64,000 bases of DNA from Galaxea fascicularis. Taxonomy: Eukaryota > Cnidaria > Anthozoa > Scleractinia > Euphylliidae. The notes under the pieces were generated by a model. That model did no database searches and was not told where the DNA came from. It was given only the letters and a program-made list of their open reading frames with translations. The DNA lies in contig OX419341.1 of the NCBI GenBank assembly GCA_948470475.1, positions 2,037,584 to 2,101,583 on the forward strand. The letters are read 5' to 3'. The position numbers and the translations under genes were made by a program. How positions within the stretch are numbered: the stretch's first letter is position 1; the number at the start of each line of letters is the position of its first letter. Positions 1-12,750 of this stretch are shown in pieces.

Positions 1-173
1 TTCCGACACATAAGAAAATGAAATATGCCGATCAACATATGATTACAATGCTAATAGAGGGTAAACCGTGGTAATGTTTCATAATAGTTCTGAGTGAGAT
101 TTACTCAATCCGAAAAAGCCACAGATAGTCTGACCCATCTTGTGATATCACAGCGAACTTTCCTTGGACGTCA

Positions 174-3100
174 TTATGACGAGAGCCGATATGATGGCAA
201 GTGACAGAGGCCCCACTGGCCGCTGGACAATCTTGACTGACCTAAAAAACGAGAGACACAGACTGAGTTGAAAACAAACACTAAACTTGTGGCGTGAAAA
301 GGATCCTCTACTTGGATAGCAAATGGTCCTTACACCGAGTATAGATTTCATTTCACTGAAAAGCGGAAATAGCTTTATTTGAAACAAAATCTAAAATCAA
401 CTAGAGTGCCGCCATTATTTCGAAGTAGAAGTTATAGTCATAACGTCCAAAATTGCGGAAATAGAGGAAAATGGCGTGTTAAAAATTAAATTTAAATACA
501 GCATGATCATGATCATATAATTGATGTCGCACGTACCTGCAGTAAATGATGCTTTAAATCCCTTGTAGGTGGTGGTAGAGTTGCTATCTGCCCTAAAATG
601 AACCCAAACCATGTTTCCTTTACTCTGAAGAGGGCCCGGCAAAGAGCTGCCACATATGGGTTTCGAGATGATTGCTCCGTAATCCCCTTTAAGATTCGTG
701 GGGTCATAAGGCTTCTCAAAGTAGGCTTCACGTATCTCCAGGTAGTCTTTTTCGCAGTTGCTACTTTGTTCTAGTTCAAATATTTTGAAGGTTATTTGGA
801 CCTGACGACCTTCAGGAACAATCAAAATCCACCGTTCCTCATGAGATTCTTGATAGTTCTTGATGCCAGCTTTCGGAGTCCCAAACTCGATAGTTTGGTC
901 TTCAGATGCATTTAGGACGTTTCCATTACCACCTAAGAAGGGAGTTAAATGGCTTCTAATTATTATCACTGTGATAATATTAATAATGACGATGATGAAA
1001 ATCGATACTTTGTTGGCTTTATTTCATTTTGTGCTAAATGAAGTTGTTAATCAAACCATTTTCACACCCATTCACTGTTGTTGGCGGCACCATTTCCCAC
1101 CATCTGCGAGATTGACGTTGTACAGCAATGTGATTCTTAACGCTGTCAAAAACGAGCCTGGTATTGTTAATTTAAATCCGACGCGGCCTTTTGCCTTCAG
1201 AGTTAAACTCTGAGCGAAGAAAAAAAATGAAAAAACGACAAAGTTAAAACTTACTATCTTGAGACCTGACAATGAAGGAGATCTTGAACCCCTCGTAATG
1301 TTCTGTATCATCGGTCTTTAAAAACACGTAGATCAGGTTCTTTGTAGGAAAAGATAGTTGGGGTGCCACGCTTGACTTCTGAAGTATATATTCGGCATAT
1401 GATTCGCTGTACCTGCCGCAGCCGCCACCGGGCAAACTCCAGTAATTGTCAGTGATGCTAAACCGATCGCAAGCACAATTTCGACAAACTTCGATTTCGA
1501 ATCTAGAAAACAAAATGTAATGTTTAATAGATACCCAAGAGTAAAACTAAACTGAGTAAGATATCACTAAAGCCCAAAGACTAAAGCGCCATGAAAAATG
1601 AATATGAGAGTTCTTTTAGGATCGTTGAGCAAATGGGAAGGCAGAAGGAAATCAGGGCATTCAGCGGAATTCCTCGATGTGAACCTCACTGTAGGCAGCC
1701 TGGAAAGCTGAAAGATCTGTAGATTTTGGACAAAAGCCATCGGTTACGTCAACAATACCGTCAAAAGTAACGTCTTCCTTCTCCCCCCCCCCTCCCCCCT
1801 CCAAAAAAAAACCTCCACCCCTTATTTAATGTTTAGTTTCAGGGATTGCCACTGCTCGGGCTAATGGCTCGAACTGCGTTTAGTCACCCGGATGATATTG
1901 CTTCACTTAGTTATAAGAAACCATGCTGTCGACAAATGCCAAACGGTGGTACAAATGCGATTGTTTGCTTTTCTCTCTTGGTCTTAAGCTTGGCTGATAT
2001 TAATGAATCAATCTTTAACGCTCAGTATAAATCACTTTTTGGGCGGCTGCATGCTACTTGCTGATCTAAAGGATCAAGTGGCAAATTAGGCACTGGGAAC
2101 TTCATTCGATCATTTCTGTAGAAGTGGTTCATCACATACGTATTTCTCGAAAAAACTTAAGTAGCCTCACCGATGGTAAGATATTCCGATGCCCACATAT
2201 GGTTTAGGAACTTCAATCCTCCAACATTTGGTCTCGTTCACACCATACTTGCCAGAGCTGGGATACGCAATCTCGCCACTTACTTGGCGTGTGATGTTTG
2301 TCATACCATTCGGGCAAGCTTTTAAGAAGAGCAAAACAGAAGTCAAATATTATATCCGTTACAGCCAAGTTAAACTGCAATTGCTTCGGAGGTAACATTT
2401 GCTGACGAACTGGAGACATCGATCTTTAAAAATTAATGTCAGTTGAGTTAATATCCGTGGATGTCATGCCGTACAACCATCCCTACAATGAGAAATGGGT
2501 GCTCATGTCTGCATTTAACATTTAACCACGGATCGAGACAAACCATGAAGTAAATCATTGAATTTGTACCAAATGTCTACGAAATCCTGGACAATCGGGT
2601 GCTGGATAATTATTTTCCTTTCACTCATTTTGTATGTACATGCATGCCACAAGAACAATATTGTCCAATTTGTTCAGTTGAGACAATGACCTCGTTTGAA
2701 TTGTTCTAGACTGGTTTTCCGTGCCCTCTCCCACCTCCACCCCCCAAGTACTCTGATGACAAGCAAAGAGGAATCAATGCATGGGATGTCTCAGCAAAAG
2801 AGAGTGATGTTGTTCCAATAAAATAAAATAAAATAAAATACCACAAAATTTCAAAAACTGAAAACTATTATGAGCCCAGTTGGCCACGATTATAGGTAAG
2901 CTAAAAGTACTTAATAACATCAGATCAAAACTTACTTGAGTCACAAGCTCCTTTTCCAAGAAAAAGCGCCAAAACTGCAAGAAAAAGGAAAATGACATTT
3001 GAATACTACGTTGCGACAACTCACTGCATTAAAAAAAATTGCAAAAAAAAACCTTTGTTAACATTTTTTGTGGGACCTTTTATACACATCCTTTATGTTG

Positions 3101-5591
3101 TAGACTTTCTAACATAAAATGATGAAAGAAATGTACTGACTAAATTTTTGTCTGCAAATGCAGGGTATATTCGCTTTTTTCACCGTTCCCATAATACAGT
3201 TCATTTTGGGGGGTATTTGCATTAAAACAATGGATAATCAGTTCACTGAAGCATGATACAGTCCCAAGAGTAAATAACTTGTATTGTTTTTATGTAAAGA
3301 ACCCCCCAAAACTTGTTGCATTATGGGATCGTGAAAACAGTCAATATGGGATATTTCCATGGCAACTATACAAAGCTGAGAATTATTTTAAAATGCATAT
3401 GAATGCTTGTAATTTGACAGTTTTCCAAAATCAATGACTCGAAAGGAACTGTTTGAAAGTCACAGAAAATGAAACATCGCTTACGGATAGAAAACTTTGT
3501 TGATCTAACGAGAGAATAATTCAGTAACAAATGCAATCGACTTTTACCGATAGGTTGGAGGCTTGCGTCGATGCATGCATTTCCAATGCATCTTCATATA
3601 CATAACGCCGTGTTAGTCTGTACCCTTGTTTTTCTTCGCCTTATAGGGAAAGTATACATCACGAATTGACAATTCAACGGCGCTCATTTTCAGGTGCTAC
3701 GAAGACCACAAAGTGATTAAGGAACTTGCATGGGCGAACATTTGCGTCTATACCCGGCACTCCGTCTAGCACGATAAAAACGGACACAAGACTGATTATG
3801 CGTCTTGACGAACTATCCCCTTTAGTGTAGCGTCTTTGAAGACGAGCTTTCCTAAACGCATAATCCGTGTTGTGTCCGTCTTTATACTAAGACGAAGTCA
3901 ACGGACACACTGCTGTGAAATGTTTGCCCAAATTAGTCCCAGACGAATTATGCATCTCTCATAAAACGGCCAACGAGGTGAAAAAAGACTACATCGACAT
4001 ACGCGCAGAGGTTGGTTGCGATCCTTAATAATTTAATCTGCCTGCTTGATAACTGTAAACAAAGGATAGGGTATGAACAAGTTAATTGAATAATAACACG
4101 CCGTTTAGGGCAGGTATTGTATTTTTTCTGTCCTCCCGAAACGTTATTATAAACAGCCCGCGCAAGGTATCTTAGATCCAATCTGCTTGCATGCGTCATA
4201 TGTTAGCTTACATCAAATTGCTCATTCCGTTCTAGCTAGAATTTTCATATTTCAATTTTACTTCAACTCACATTGGCTTATCAGAGTTGGATTGTATAGT
4301 TTATCCTATATCTATTAATATTTTTAAAGCATGGTGTCTTTCGACTCTTACTTTCATGCATAAATTAAGTACGAGAGAGTCCCCAAATTCGTGCTCGTGA
4401 CATCCTAAATACACAATCACCAAGTACTTCGATTGGGGTTGGAATATCATCTACTTTTAGGTTAATAGTTGAAATTAGGTCTATTTTTAGAGTAAAGTAT
4501 TGGTTATATTAATGGTGGTTTTAATTTGACTAGGATCGCGGTTGTAGGTGACTACACATTATCGTCAAATGCATAATAGTAGTACAGTGCTTTCGAGTCA
4601 TGTATACCATCGAATATCCCCATAGCCACTTGCATTTTCCTACTATACACGAATATTCGTCGGTTAATAGTTCCACAGAACCATCGCACGGCTTTATTTT
4701 GTCAATGACGAGTTGCGCTCAGAGCAGCCACGCCTTATTCAATCTGAATGGTTGAAGTAATTTGAATGACCAGCCATTTCAGATATGAAGAAATGACGAT
4801 GTTTTGGCTATTCTACGATTCAGTATTCAAAAGGTATGCCGGCGTTAAACGTAAGACTGAAGCTATTCTTAAACCTATTGGCCTATGGGCTCTATTTATG
4901 GTCATACAAATAAAGCTTGTGAGCTAGTCATGACTAGTTTGGATTTAGTCAGTCAAAAGTGAGGGATATCCGTGTCTCAGTGAACAAAATGCTCTTGAGA
5001 ATGCTCTCCACGGCCTGAGGTAGTCTTTTCTACCTATCACAAGTACACTAATACCTACATGCTAATTTTCTAACTTCAATAAAGTCAACCTGCTTACAGA
5101 ATTCTTGAGAGGAAAGATGCACTAGAGCATGTCTGTTCGGCGCGCTGATCAAGGTACACACGAATTTGCTTTTATCAACGGAGTTGATAATGTAAATTGG
5201 CCACCGTACAGGGATTCTAAAACCTGACGTTTCGAGCGTTAATCCTTCGTGAGAGCGACTTTACCCCCGCTAATCAAGGTAGTTTTCCTCTCGATTTAGT
5301 TTCGTTCAGCGACAAGGGCTGTGCCAATCATTGGCATTTTTCCCGGTAACGGGAGTTTAGGAAATTAATCGAGTTGCCTCTAAGCTTAAGTTCGGGTTGT
5401 TTTATTTCTGTTTTCACCTTTCTGTGAAAAACAAAAAAAGCCGTAGATGCTCAAACGGTACTTATTTTTCATATAGCAATATTTCTTGATCACTTACCCA
5501 GGAGATATTTTGTTATAACCGGCAATTGCTCAATCAAATCCATAGTTTTTGCAACTATGAACGTTTTCTCCACTGCATTGCTGGTTCCCAT
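174..5591 (-). CDS. CUB-A: two-CUB-domain secreted protein, tail-less paralog
   Basis: Exons in transcript order are 5591-5498, 2974-2936, 2318-2171, 1502-1255, 932-537 and 241-174, giving about 330 residues. All junctions are GT-AG and the phases (1,1,2,1,1) match the three paralogs downstream. Exon 2 supplies a hydrophobic core ending GKGACDSS. CUB1 begins CPNG, has CW about 30 residues on, and a CRNCACD cysteine cluster. CUB2 has NCEKDYLEIRE, ICG and the closing YKGFKASF, and shows only the second CUB disulfide pair. CUB domains bind proteins or glycans, usually outside the cell. Exon 1 is the least certain part: it has an open frame, an ATG and a good GTAAGT donor, and joins in phase to a signal-peptide core. 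In the spliced frame the last exon starts GQSRLSS like its paralogs, then leaves their frame and stops at 174-176. The frame matching the paralogs' hydrophobic tail stops at 148-150. Identity of the CUB domains is firm; function is unknown. Confidence 0.78.
2319..5497. other. introns 1 and 2 of CUB-A
   Basis: No coding exon other than 2936-2974 was recognised here. An AAAAT pentanucleotide tract lies at about 2818-2840. At about 3785-3920 there are several GACGAA/CGTCTT-type segments and two copies of a GGACACA motif in opposite orientations. These resemble the subterminal repeats of the element at 18456-19033 and probably represent a decayed relative. Confidence 0.4.
5120..5290. repeat. possible dispersed repeat
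   Basis: This non-coding stretch holds a GC-richer block around 5160-5275 with a GACGTTTCGAGCGTTAA core, in an otherwise AT-rich intron. Its compositional contrast and internal inverted snippets suggest an old transposon fragment. No terminal repeats were found, so this is a weak call. Confidence 0.2.
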
Positions 5592-6021
5592 CTGTACGAC
5601 TGCTTGTTTCCAACAACATCCCGTTTACCTTGACATTGTTATTTAATATACAACCCTCGCGTTGAATTGTATTTTGCTAATGGCAACCGTTGCCAAGCGA
5701 TGAAAGGGGCAAATTGAACTGGACCGATCGAAATGTACGTAACCTTTAATATGCTGTTTCATTGATCGCTTTGAACATTTAAGTAAAAGGTTTTTTCCCC
5801 ATTGCGCGATAAAAACACAACAAAAATCGATCGTGCGACTAGTTGATAGACTAGCTTATTTTACGTAGTTTCTTTGGAAACTGGAATACACATCACCCCA
5901 GGTGGTGAGTCCGTAATTAAATTCATTTACATTTTCACTGCTTTTTATCGAAATAAAAGTGGGTAAGAGTTTTACTGTCACGCTCAATTTGACCATTTTG
6001 CTTTGCACTTTCAAGTACTTA

Positions 6022-6161
6022 CCTGGCCCCAGCTGTTCAAAGAGCGGATAAGTCGCCATACAGCGCCGGATAAACGTGTATGAGTTGCAATACATTTTAT
6101 CAGCTGGATAGCGACTTATACGCTGGATAGAGTTGTCAACTCTTTGAACAACTGGGCCAGG
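6022..6161. mobile_element. MITE with about 22 bp inverted ends
   Basis: The left end ACCTGGCCCCAGCTGTTCAA and the right end TTGAACAACTGGGCCAGGT are near-perfect reverse complements about 140 bp apart. Imperfect inverted similarity (GGATAAGTCGC against GCGACTTAT) continues inwards. There is no coding capacity. It lies between CUB-A and the minisatellite. Confidence 0.7.
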
Positions 6162-6989
6162 TTTTACCGAGTTGATCACGGATAAGACATAATGCAAAAC
6201 GTGTGCCTTGAGTGTTTGAAAAGTGTCATTTTGAATCATTTATGTGTCATGTGGGTTTACCGGTTTTTGTTCGTTAGAAACAATAGTCTAGTGGGATATT
6301 TACAATTAAATCGAAATTCAACAGATGAAAGCAATGTTCAAAATGAAGGGAGATTTAGTGAGCGTAAGCAGATCATGTTATCCGGAATGTGCTTTCATCG
6401 TTTAAAACAGCGAAATAAAAATCAGGCCCGGGCAGGGGTTAAAACTTAGGTATACCGTATTTTACTGTGACAATATATACGGGAATAAAATATATAATTT
6501 CCATGAATGTTTGGTATTAGGTATGATTTGGTGTATAGATAATTTTGGGTTCTCGCTAAAAACGTGTTTACAGTTTTTAAGGTGCATTGGTAACATATGG
6601 GGAAAATGGGTATATAAGTATCCCACAAACCCCCCCTGACAGGGCTTGAGAGATCAAGCCTAATCCACGTGGGTCGATGACAGTAAAGTATTCTTGGTTT
6701 CAACAACGACATTAAATATGTTTCATTGAGAAAGAAATTAACGGAGTTGAAGAGCAGGTGAAAAGAAACCCGGGATTTGTAACACTCTATATAATAATGG
6801 TATTAGTAATTGAAGGCCCGCAAGACAGGTAAGAAAAGCGCTTGCGCTACCCTCGTTTCGCGCATGTCTTGTTTGTCTTTCCCTTCCCTTTTTCACACCC
6901 CTTTACACGGGCTTCGTCACGGGAATGAAAGGCCGGACCGCTTTTCTCGGATATGGAAAGCCAAATGGTGCAAAATTCAAGAAGCAAAA

Positions 6990-7880
6990 TTGGCTTCACA
7001 TTCAACAAATTTCCTATCAAGGTCAAGACAGATTTCCATCAAACTCATCAAAATCACGGCATCACATTCAACACATTTCGATCAAGCTCATCAAAATCAA
7101 GTCACGCTCAACAAATTTCCTATCACGGTCAAGACAGATTTCGATCAAGCTCAACAAAATCACGGCATCACATTCAACACATTTTCTATCAAGGTCAAGA
7201 CAGATTTCGATCAAGCTCAACAAAATCAGGTCACGTTCAACAAATTTGCTATCAAGGTCAAGACAGATTTCGATCAAGCTCAACAAAATCACGGCATCAC
7301 ATTCAACACATTTCCTATCAAGGTCAAGACAGATTTCGATCAAGCTCAACAAATTTCCTATCAAGGTCAAGACAGATTTCGATCAAGCTCAACAAAATCA
7401 CGGCATCACATTCAACACATTTCGATCAAGCTCATCAAAATCAAGTCACGCTCAACAAATTTCCTATCACGGTCAAGACAGATTTCGATCAAGCTCAACA
7501 AAATCACGGCATCACATTCAACACATTTTCTATCAAGGTCAAGACAGATTTCGATCAAGCTCAACAAAATCAAGTCACGCTCAACAAATTTCCTATCACG
7601 GTCAAGACAGATTTCGATCAAGCTCAACAAAATCACGGCATCACATTCACCACATTTTCTATCAAGGTCAAGACAGATTTCGATCAAGCTCAATAAAATC
7701 AAGTCACGCTCAACAAATTTCCTATCAAGCTCAACACAGATTTCGATCAAGCTCAACAAAATCACGGCATCACATTCAACACATTTCCTATCAAGGTCAA
7801 GACAGATTTCGATCAAGCTCAACAAAATCAGGTCACGTTCAACAAATTTCCTTTCAAGGCCAAGAGGCCTTTGAATCAAG
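6990..7880. repeat. minisatellite of alternating 66 and 63 bp units
   Basis: About a dozen copies of a unit centred on GACAGATTTCGATCAAGCTC alternate two variants. One contains CACGGCATCACATTCAACAC and the other TCACGCTCAACAAATTTC. Successive GATTTCGATC marks fall 66, 63 and 66 bp apart, with shortened units near 7340 and 7420. Because unit lengths are multiples of three and contain no stop codons, long open frames run through the array in all three plus frames (up to 354 codons) and also on the minus strand. That pattern is expected of a stop-free tandem repeat and does not by itself show a gene. Confidence 0.9.
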
Positions 7881-9322
7881 CTCAAGAATGAACTTGTAAG
7901 TCACTTTCAACGAAAACTTTATCATGGTTTCAAGCTTCGTTCTGTATTAACCAGAAATTCGACGTCACGTTCCAACGACTCGGCGCTTCAAGGTCAAGCC
8001 GCAATTGCCATCGCGCTCAACGTAACCAAATTCTTGCATCAACAACCGAACTACGCTGTCAACAACTACCCCAAACACTGTCAACAAAGTAATTAACCCA
8101 CAATGCAACACTCACCGCTAGCTTCGATCCCAGGGTCGCTCCAGAGGGCGGGAAGAAGCGAGTATGGTGGCCGAGGACTGTCACTTAATTTTCACGGCGA
8201 GTTTTTCTTTTTTTAAGCAATTAAAATGTGAAACAAAATGAAAATAACATTAAAATGAAATACAATTGCAATGAAATGTAAAAGAAAATGTAAATAAAGT
8301 CAAAATCAAATGCAAAATGAAATTAAATGTAAAAATTAAAATCAAACTTGATTGAAATTAAAATTGAATTCATTCTGAAAAGATAATGCAAAACAAAATT
8401 AGTCGCAGCGCTCGGCCATGCGAAAATTTACTTTCATTTGAAAAACAATTTTCACGTGGCCGAGCGCTGCCACTACCATCATGCTACACACACTTCTATA
8501 CTACGAGTGGAGCACATAATATCGTGCAACATGGCGAAATGGAGACAGTTCCAAGACCGGTCAGTATAAAATACAGACTGCAGGCTGGGTATAAAATGAA
8601 GATTGTAGACTGCAAACTCGATATAAGATGTAGAAAACCGAGAAAGGCGATTGCGTGACATTACCGTGAGTAAGAAATCGAAAATTTATCGTGTTTTTGA
8701 TAGAAATGATTTTGGTGTCCGCTGGGATGCGAGTTGTGGTTATGGCTGTGTTTGCAATTGATGAAGTTACTCCATTACACGGACTATAGAGTGAGTGCTA
8801 TAATTACCAACTCTGTGATATTCCCGACACAACCCGCCTTGAGCTTTTTAGGGGATGCCTGCATACACCATTTGCGCTCCAGGTGCTTTGAAGCTTTCAC
8901 TCATAAGGTTGGAAACCAAATCATTGTGATTATGTTGACTTTTCTATGGCATCAGAAATGATCAAAACTGACTCACAACTACCTAATGGTAGTTTTTGAA
9001 CTTTGCTAATTTACGATTCGTTCAAACAGAAGGCTCAAGCTAGAGCGTAAGAGGCAGTAGATCAGATTGAGTGATGTTTAATGGTAACATGTTACAGCAA
9101 TCAAGTTCTCAGGTCTACTTTTAGTTCTCTTAAAGCGAGCAAGAAGAGAGATCCTGGGAACAAACGTAGGTGATGGCACACGAATATACACGATCCTTAA
9201 ATGCGATTAAATGTGTATAACAATACAACTTGTTTTCTTTGATTAAGCTATCCTTTTGCTAACTACCATCACTATTTTGAAGTTCTAAATCAACGCGGCA
9301 AAGTTAACGCCTCTGGAACAGA
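7881..9322. other. intergenic stretch downstream of CUB-B
   Basis: No gene was recognised. About 8215-8385 is an A-rich low-complexity run of AAATG/AAAATGAAA-like words. The hairpin at 8404-8470 is listed separately. The rest is unremarkable AT-rich sequence and may include the 3' untranslated region of CUB-B. Confidence 0.4.
8404..8470. repeat. short perfect hairpin
   Basis: GCAGCGCTCGGCC at 8404-8416 is the exact reverse complement of GGCCGAGCGCTGC at 8458-8470. A second inverted pair, GAAAATT and AATTTTC, lies just inside. This is either a very short MITE derivative or a cruciform-forming palindrome. Confidence 0.75.
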
Positions 9323-12300
9323 CTACTCCTTGCAGGTAAACCCCAACAGAGCTGAGATGAATACGAGCACCAATGGAATGGTGGTAGACAGTCGTTCCTG
9401 ACCAGATCGAGGGCACTTGCAGTCACAGCATTCCCCTTGTTTACCGCCCTTACTTTGCTGGCCGCCCTGGTCTTCCTCATTATTTGATCCACCTACTAAG
9501 AAAATCAGTACAGAGAATTTCAATTCATACACTGTAATATGTATATATGACTCGGTCTAATAGTTACAGTCGACAGCTCAAGTGAACCCAGAGTAGCACT
9601 GGTAATGCATGCGATTTGTCCAGGTAGACAGTTTTTCACAAGGTCATATACATGTAACTCATAATCATTATCATGATGGGACACACCTCAATACCCCTCC
9701 ACCCCATCCCCACTTAGTTGGTCAGTGTAAAAATCTCAGAAGATACTACGGCTGTTTTGCAGTCAAGCAGATGTCCTCCATAAAAATTGCTTACACTGAT
9801 AACTAACAAGCTACTTCAATCAATCCACGATTATCTACAGAGCAACATAAAATATTTGGTCGCCTATCACCCATCCTTAATTTCAGTCAAATAACAACTA
9901 GGGAGGGGATGGAAGGGCTTTGAGGCACAACGCATGCGTGTTGTTACCGCTGCGAACCTGCTTGAAATGAAGCTTTGAATCCCTTGTATTTGGTAGCAGA
10001 GTTCTTGGCACTTTTGAACTTTACGTATGCCATGTTTCCAGTACTCTGTATCTTTTCCGGTAAGCTATTGCCACACAGAAGCCCGGCGATTATTTCTCCA
10101 AACCCTGCTTCAATATCATCTCTGTACGGGCCGTCGTCAAAGTAAGCTTCACGAATCTCTACAAAAGCGTTTTCGCATTTCTCGCTCCGCTCCAGTTCGA
10201 ATGCTTTGAAAGTGATTTGAACCTGGCGTCCCTTGGGAACTATTAAAAACCATTCCTCATCGTAATCTGCGGGATAGTTCTTGATGCCAAACTTTCTGGT
10301 GGCAAACTCAATTACTTCATTTTCCGACGCATTCAAAAAGCTCTGTGAGTCAGCTACAGAGGAAAAAATACATTGATTATTGTTTTTGTTCATTTTGAAC
10401 TAAACTTCAATTAACTCCCAAGATCTGCTTATTAATTCTCCTATCTAGCCGCTATACATTAGTTAAGAGAATTTGGGGTTATATCAAGTTAACACCCTGA
10501 TAGCTTCGTCTATTCTCATAGAAAATGGAAAATTGAGGTACTTACGTCAGTTGTTACCGGTAAGAGTGATTACTTTGGTTTTACGACGCTCGTTTATCAT
10601 AGGAAATTCAGGGTAAGAAACTGTCAACTAAAACGCTAGAAAGCAAGGCGTACCCGCGACGCCGATTAAACTACACATTTTCAGTGTTAATATTTTGAAG
10701 CAAATTTTGTCGTTTCGCAGCACCGTTTGTAGATGCCTGGACTGAAGAAGTAAAACACACTGAGGTAAGTGAACGTCTGAGGAACCACGTAAGCTGGGGA
10801 AAACTATTTCAGAAAATCCCTCCCATGAACTCTATGAGCTGGGAGCTTAAGCAACGACGTCAACGAGAACACCAGAAAACAGCAGGTTTAATGAGCAATA
10901 ACAATTGCTCTGCACGTGCGTTTTACATTTTGGTACATTTCTTTGCCGTCCTCTAGTATGCAAAACAACAACGTGAAATGACCAAATTTTAGGTTTTCTC
11001 GAGAACGTGAGCGCATGATGGCAAGTTTTTCTTTCGTTTTCTTTGCTTTAACACCACCGTTCACATTAATTTAGGCCCTGGACAGCTCGCCAGCATTTTT
11101 CACGTTAAAAAAAAATTGGGATAATCGCGAAAAGGTTACCATAAGGAGAAGTCATATTTTGAAATGACGTTCTCGTTGTTAAGGTCCCTAATGCCTCCTG
11201 ACGGGAGAGAGGTGTTTGAGAGATCGTGGACACAATTTTATCTTACCAGCAGTCAAAACGTTTCAGAAGATCTTTTAATAATAGATGTCTTCTTTAACTA
11301 TAAGTTTTTCACTTTTTAGTTAGTATAATTATCCATAACTTGTAAAGTCACACGTATGATGTAACTCTGTTTTATTGTAAAAAAATATTAACAATATATC
11401 GATTAATTTATACATAACTTACTCGAATCGATCTTGGCGATGAAAGTCATGTTGAATCCTCTGAGACTAACACTCTCATCCGAAGTGAACCGAACGTATA
11501 CCTCGTTTAGATTAGAGATCCTTTTGTTAGGATCCCCGTCCGCAAACCGCACGAATTCCAGATATGAGGAGGACTGTCTGCCACATTCTTTGTCATGAAC
11601 CCATTTACCACTGGGACCCCAATCAGTAACGTTGTAGGAAAAAGTGAGACTGTCGCATTCGCACTTGTCACACTGTTCTATGTCAAACCTAGGAAAAAAC
11701 AGAACCTTTAAAAATCCGAAAGATCATTACAGTCATGCATGCGCAACTTAAGGACGTTGGCGCTAATGGTCATTGCGCACCCTTACAGGCGACGCAACTT
11801 CGTGTCGCATGTCAAGCTACGTCATATTGGACGGCGGAGAGGGGTAGGGGTGAGGAAGAAATGCACAAAAGCCTAATTTGAAGCGGAAGGGGTCTGGGAT
11901 GAATGGAGATCGTTTATGAAAGAAGTGAGTATCGCTTAACACTTATTAGGTATCATATTTTTCTTGCCTGAATGAGAGTAAATGCTTGCGCCATCTTACA
12001 TGTGGTAGTAAAATCCGATGCCTCCGTAAACATTAGGAACTTGTATCTTCCAACATTTTGTTTCGTTCACACCATAAGTACTCGCCGACGAGCCAGGGTG
12101 GGCGATTTGACCGGTCGCAGCCAAAATACTTATGATGCCATTGGGGCAATCTGTGGAGAGGAAATGATGTAAGAAATGAAACTTGATCCTTACAGAAACC
12201 GTGCGTACTCACCTGTCTGTCATATACGATGGTATGTGCGAAAATCGTGAATACTAAGAATTATTTCTGAAATGTTTTTCGTTCGATTCTTCAGCCAATC

Positions 12301-12750
12301 AGACGCATGTATGAAAACGGAAGAAGAGATTAACCACAAAAGTGCGGCTTCAACCCGCCTATTACGCGAGTGACCACTGCGTACAACTGTCATACCTTAA
12401 ATGGCACGGCAGCTACAAAGCCAATACCCTTTTGTAATACCCTTCGAGACTAAGACTGGTCGAAGGGAAACGTGATGGCTGTGATAAGAACATGTGGCAC
12501 TGAGACTTGGTAAAATGAGCTTATTTCATTTAGTTTGAAATCATGATTTTGAAGCTGGTGAGGTTTGGATGATCATGAACTGTAAGCCTACGTGCTCAAA
12601 ATTTTGTAAAACGTCTTGGTACTTGATTCTAATAATAAGAGGATGAATTTAAAAAGTAAAGCTCACTACACTACTAGAAAACTTACCAAGGTTTTGACTG
12701 ACTGCTTGTTCGAGAAAAAGCGCCAAAGCTAAGAAGATATAGAAAAACAT
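9323..12750 (-). CDS. CUB-B: two-CUB-domain protein with Cys-rich linker and hydrophobic C-terminal tail
   Basis: Exons are 12750-12687, 12150-12000, 11688-11423, 10353-9958 and 9492-9323, giving 348 residues. Start and signal peptide sit in one exon (ATG at 12750; core YIFLALALFLEQAVSQ), unlike the paralogs, where the signal is split over two exons. CUB1 runs from DCPNG through TKCWKI and QCDKCECD to GFNMTF. CUB2 contains KCENAFVEIRE, LCGNSLPE and YKGFKASF. The last exon is longer than in the paralogs. It adds an acidic and Gly/Gln/Lys-rich linker with a CCDCKC cluster, and then GQERLSTTIP leads into a hydrophobic stretch (LVLVFISALLGF). That tail suggests a GPI signal or membrane anchor (inference). 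B is the most divergent of the four in sequence. Confidence 0.82.

Noticed and set aside
6810..7899. Long open frames (up to 354 codons) on both strands taken as a gene
   Set aside because: They all run through the 66/63 bp minisatellite, whose units contain no stops in most frames. No signal peptide, domain or splice context supports one frame over another.
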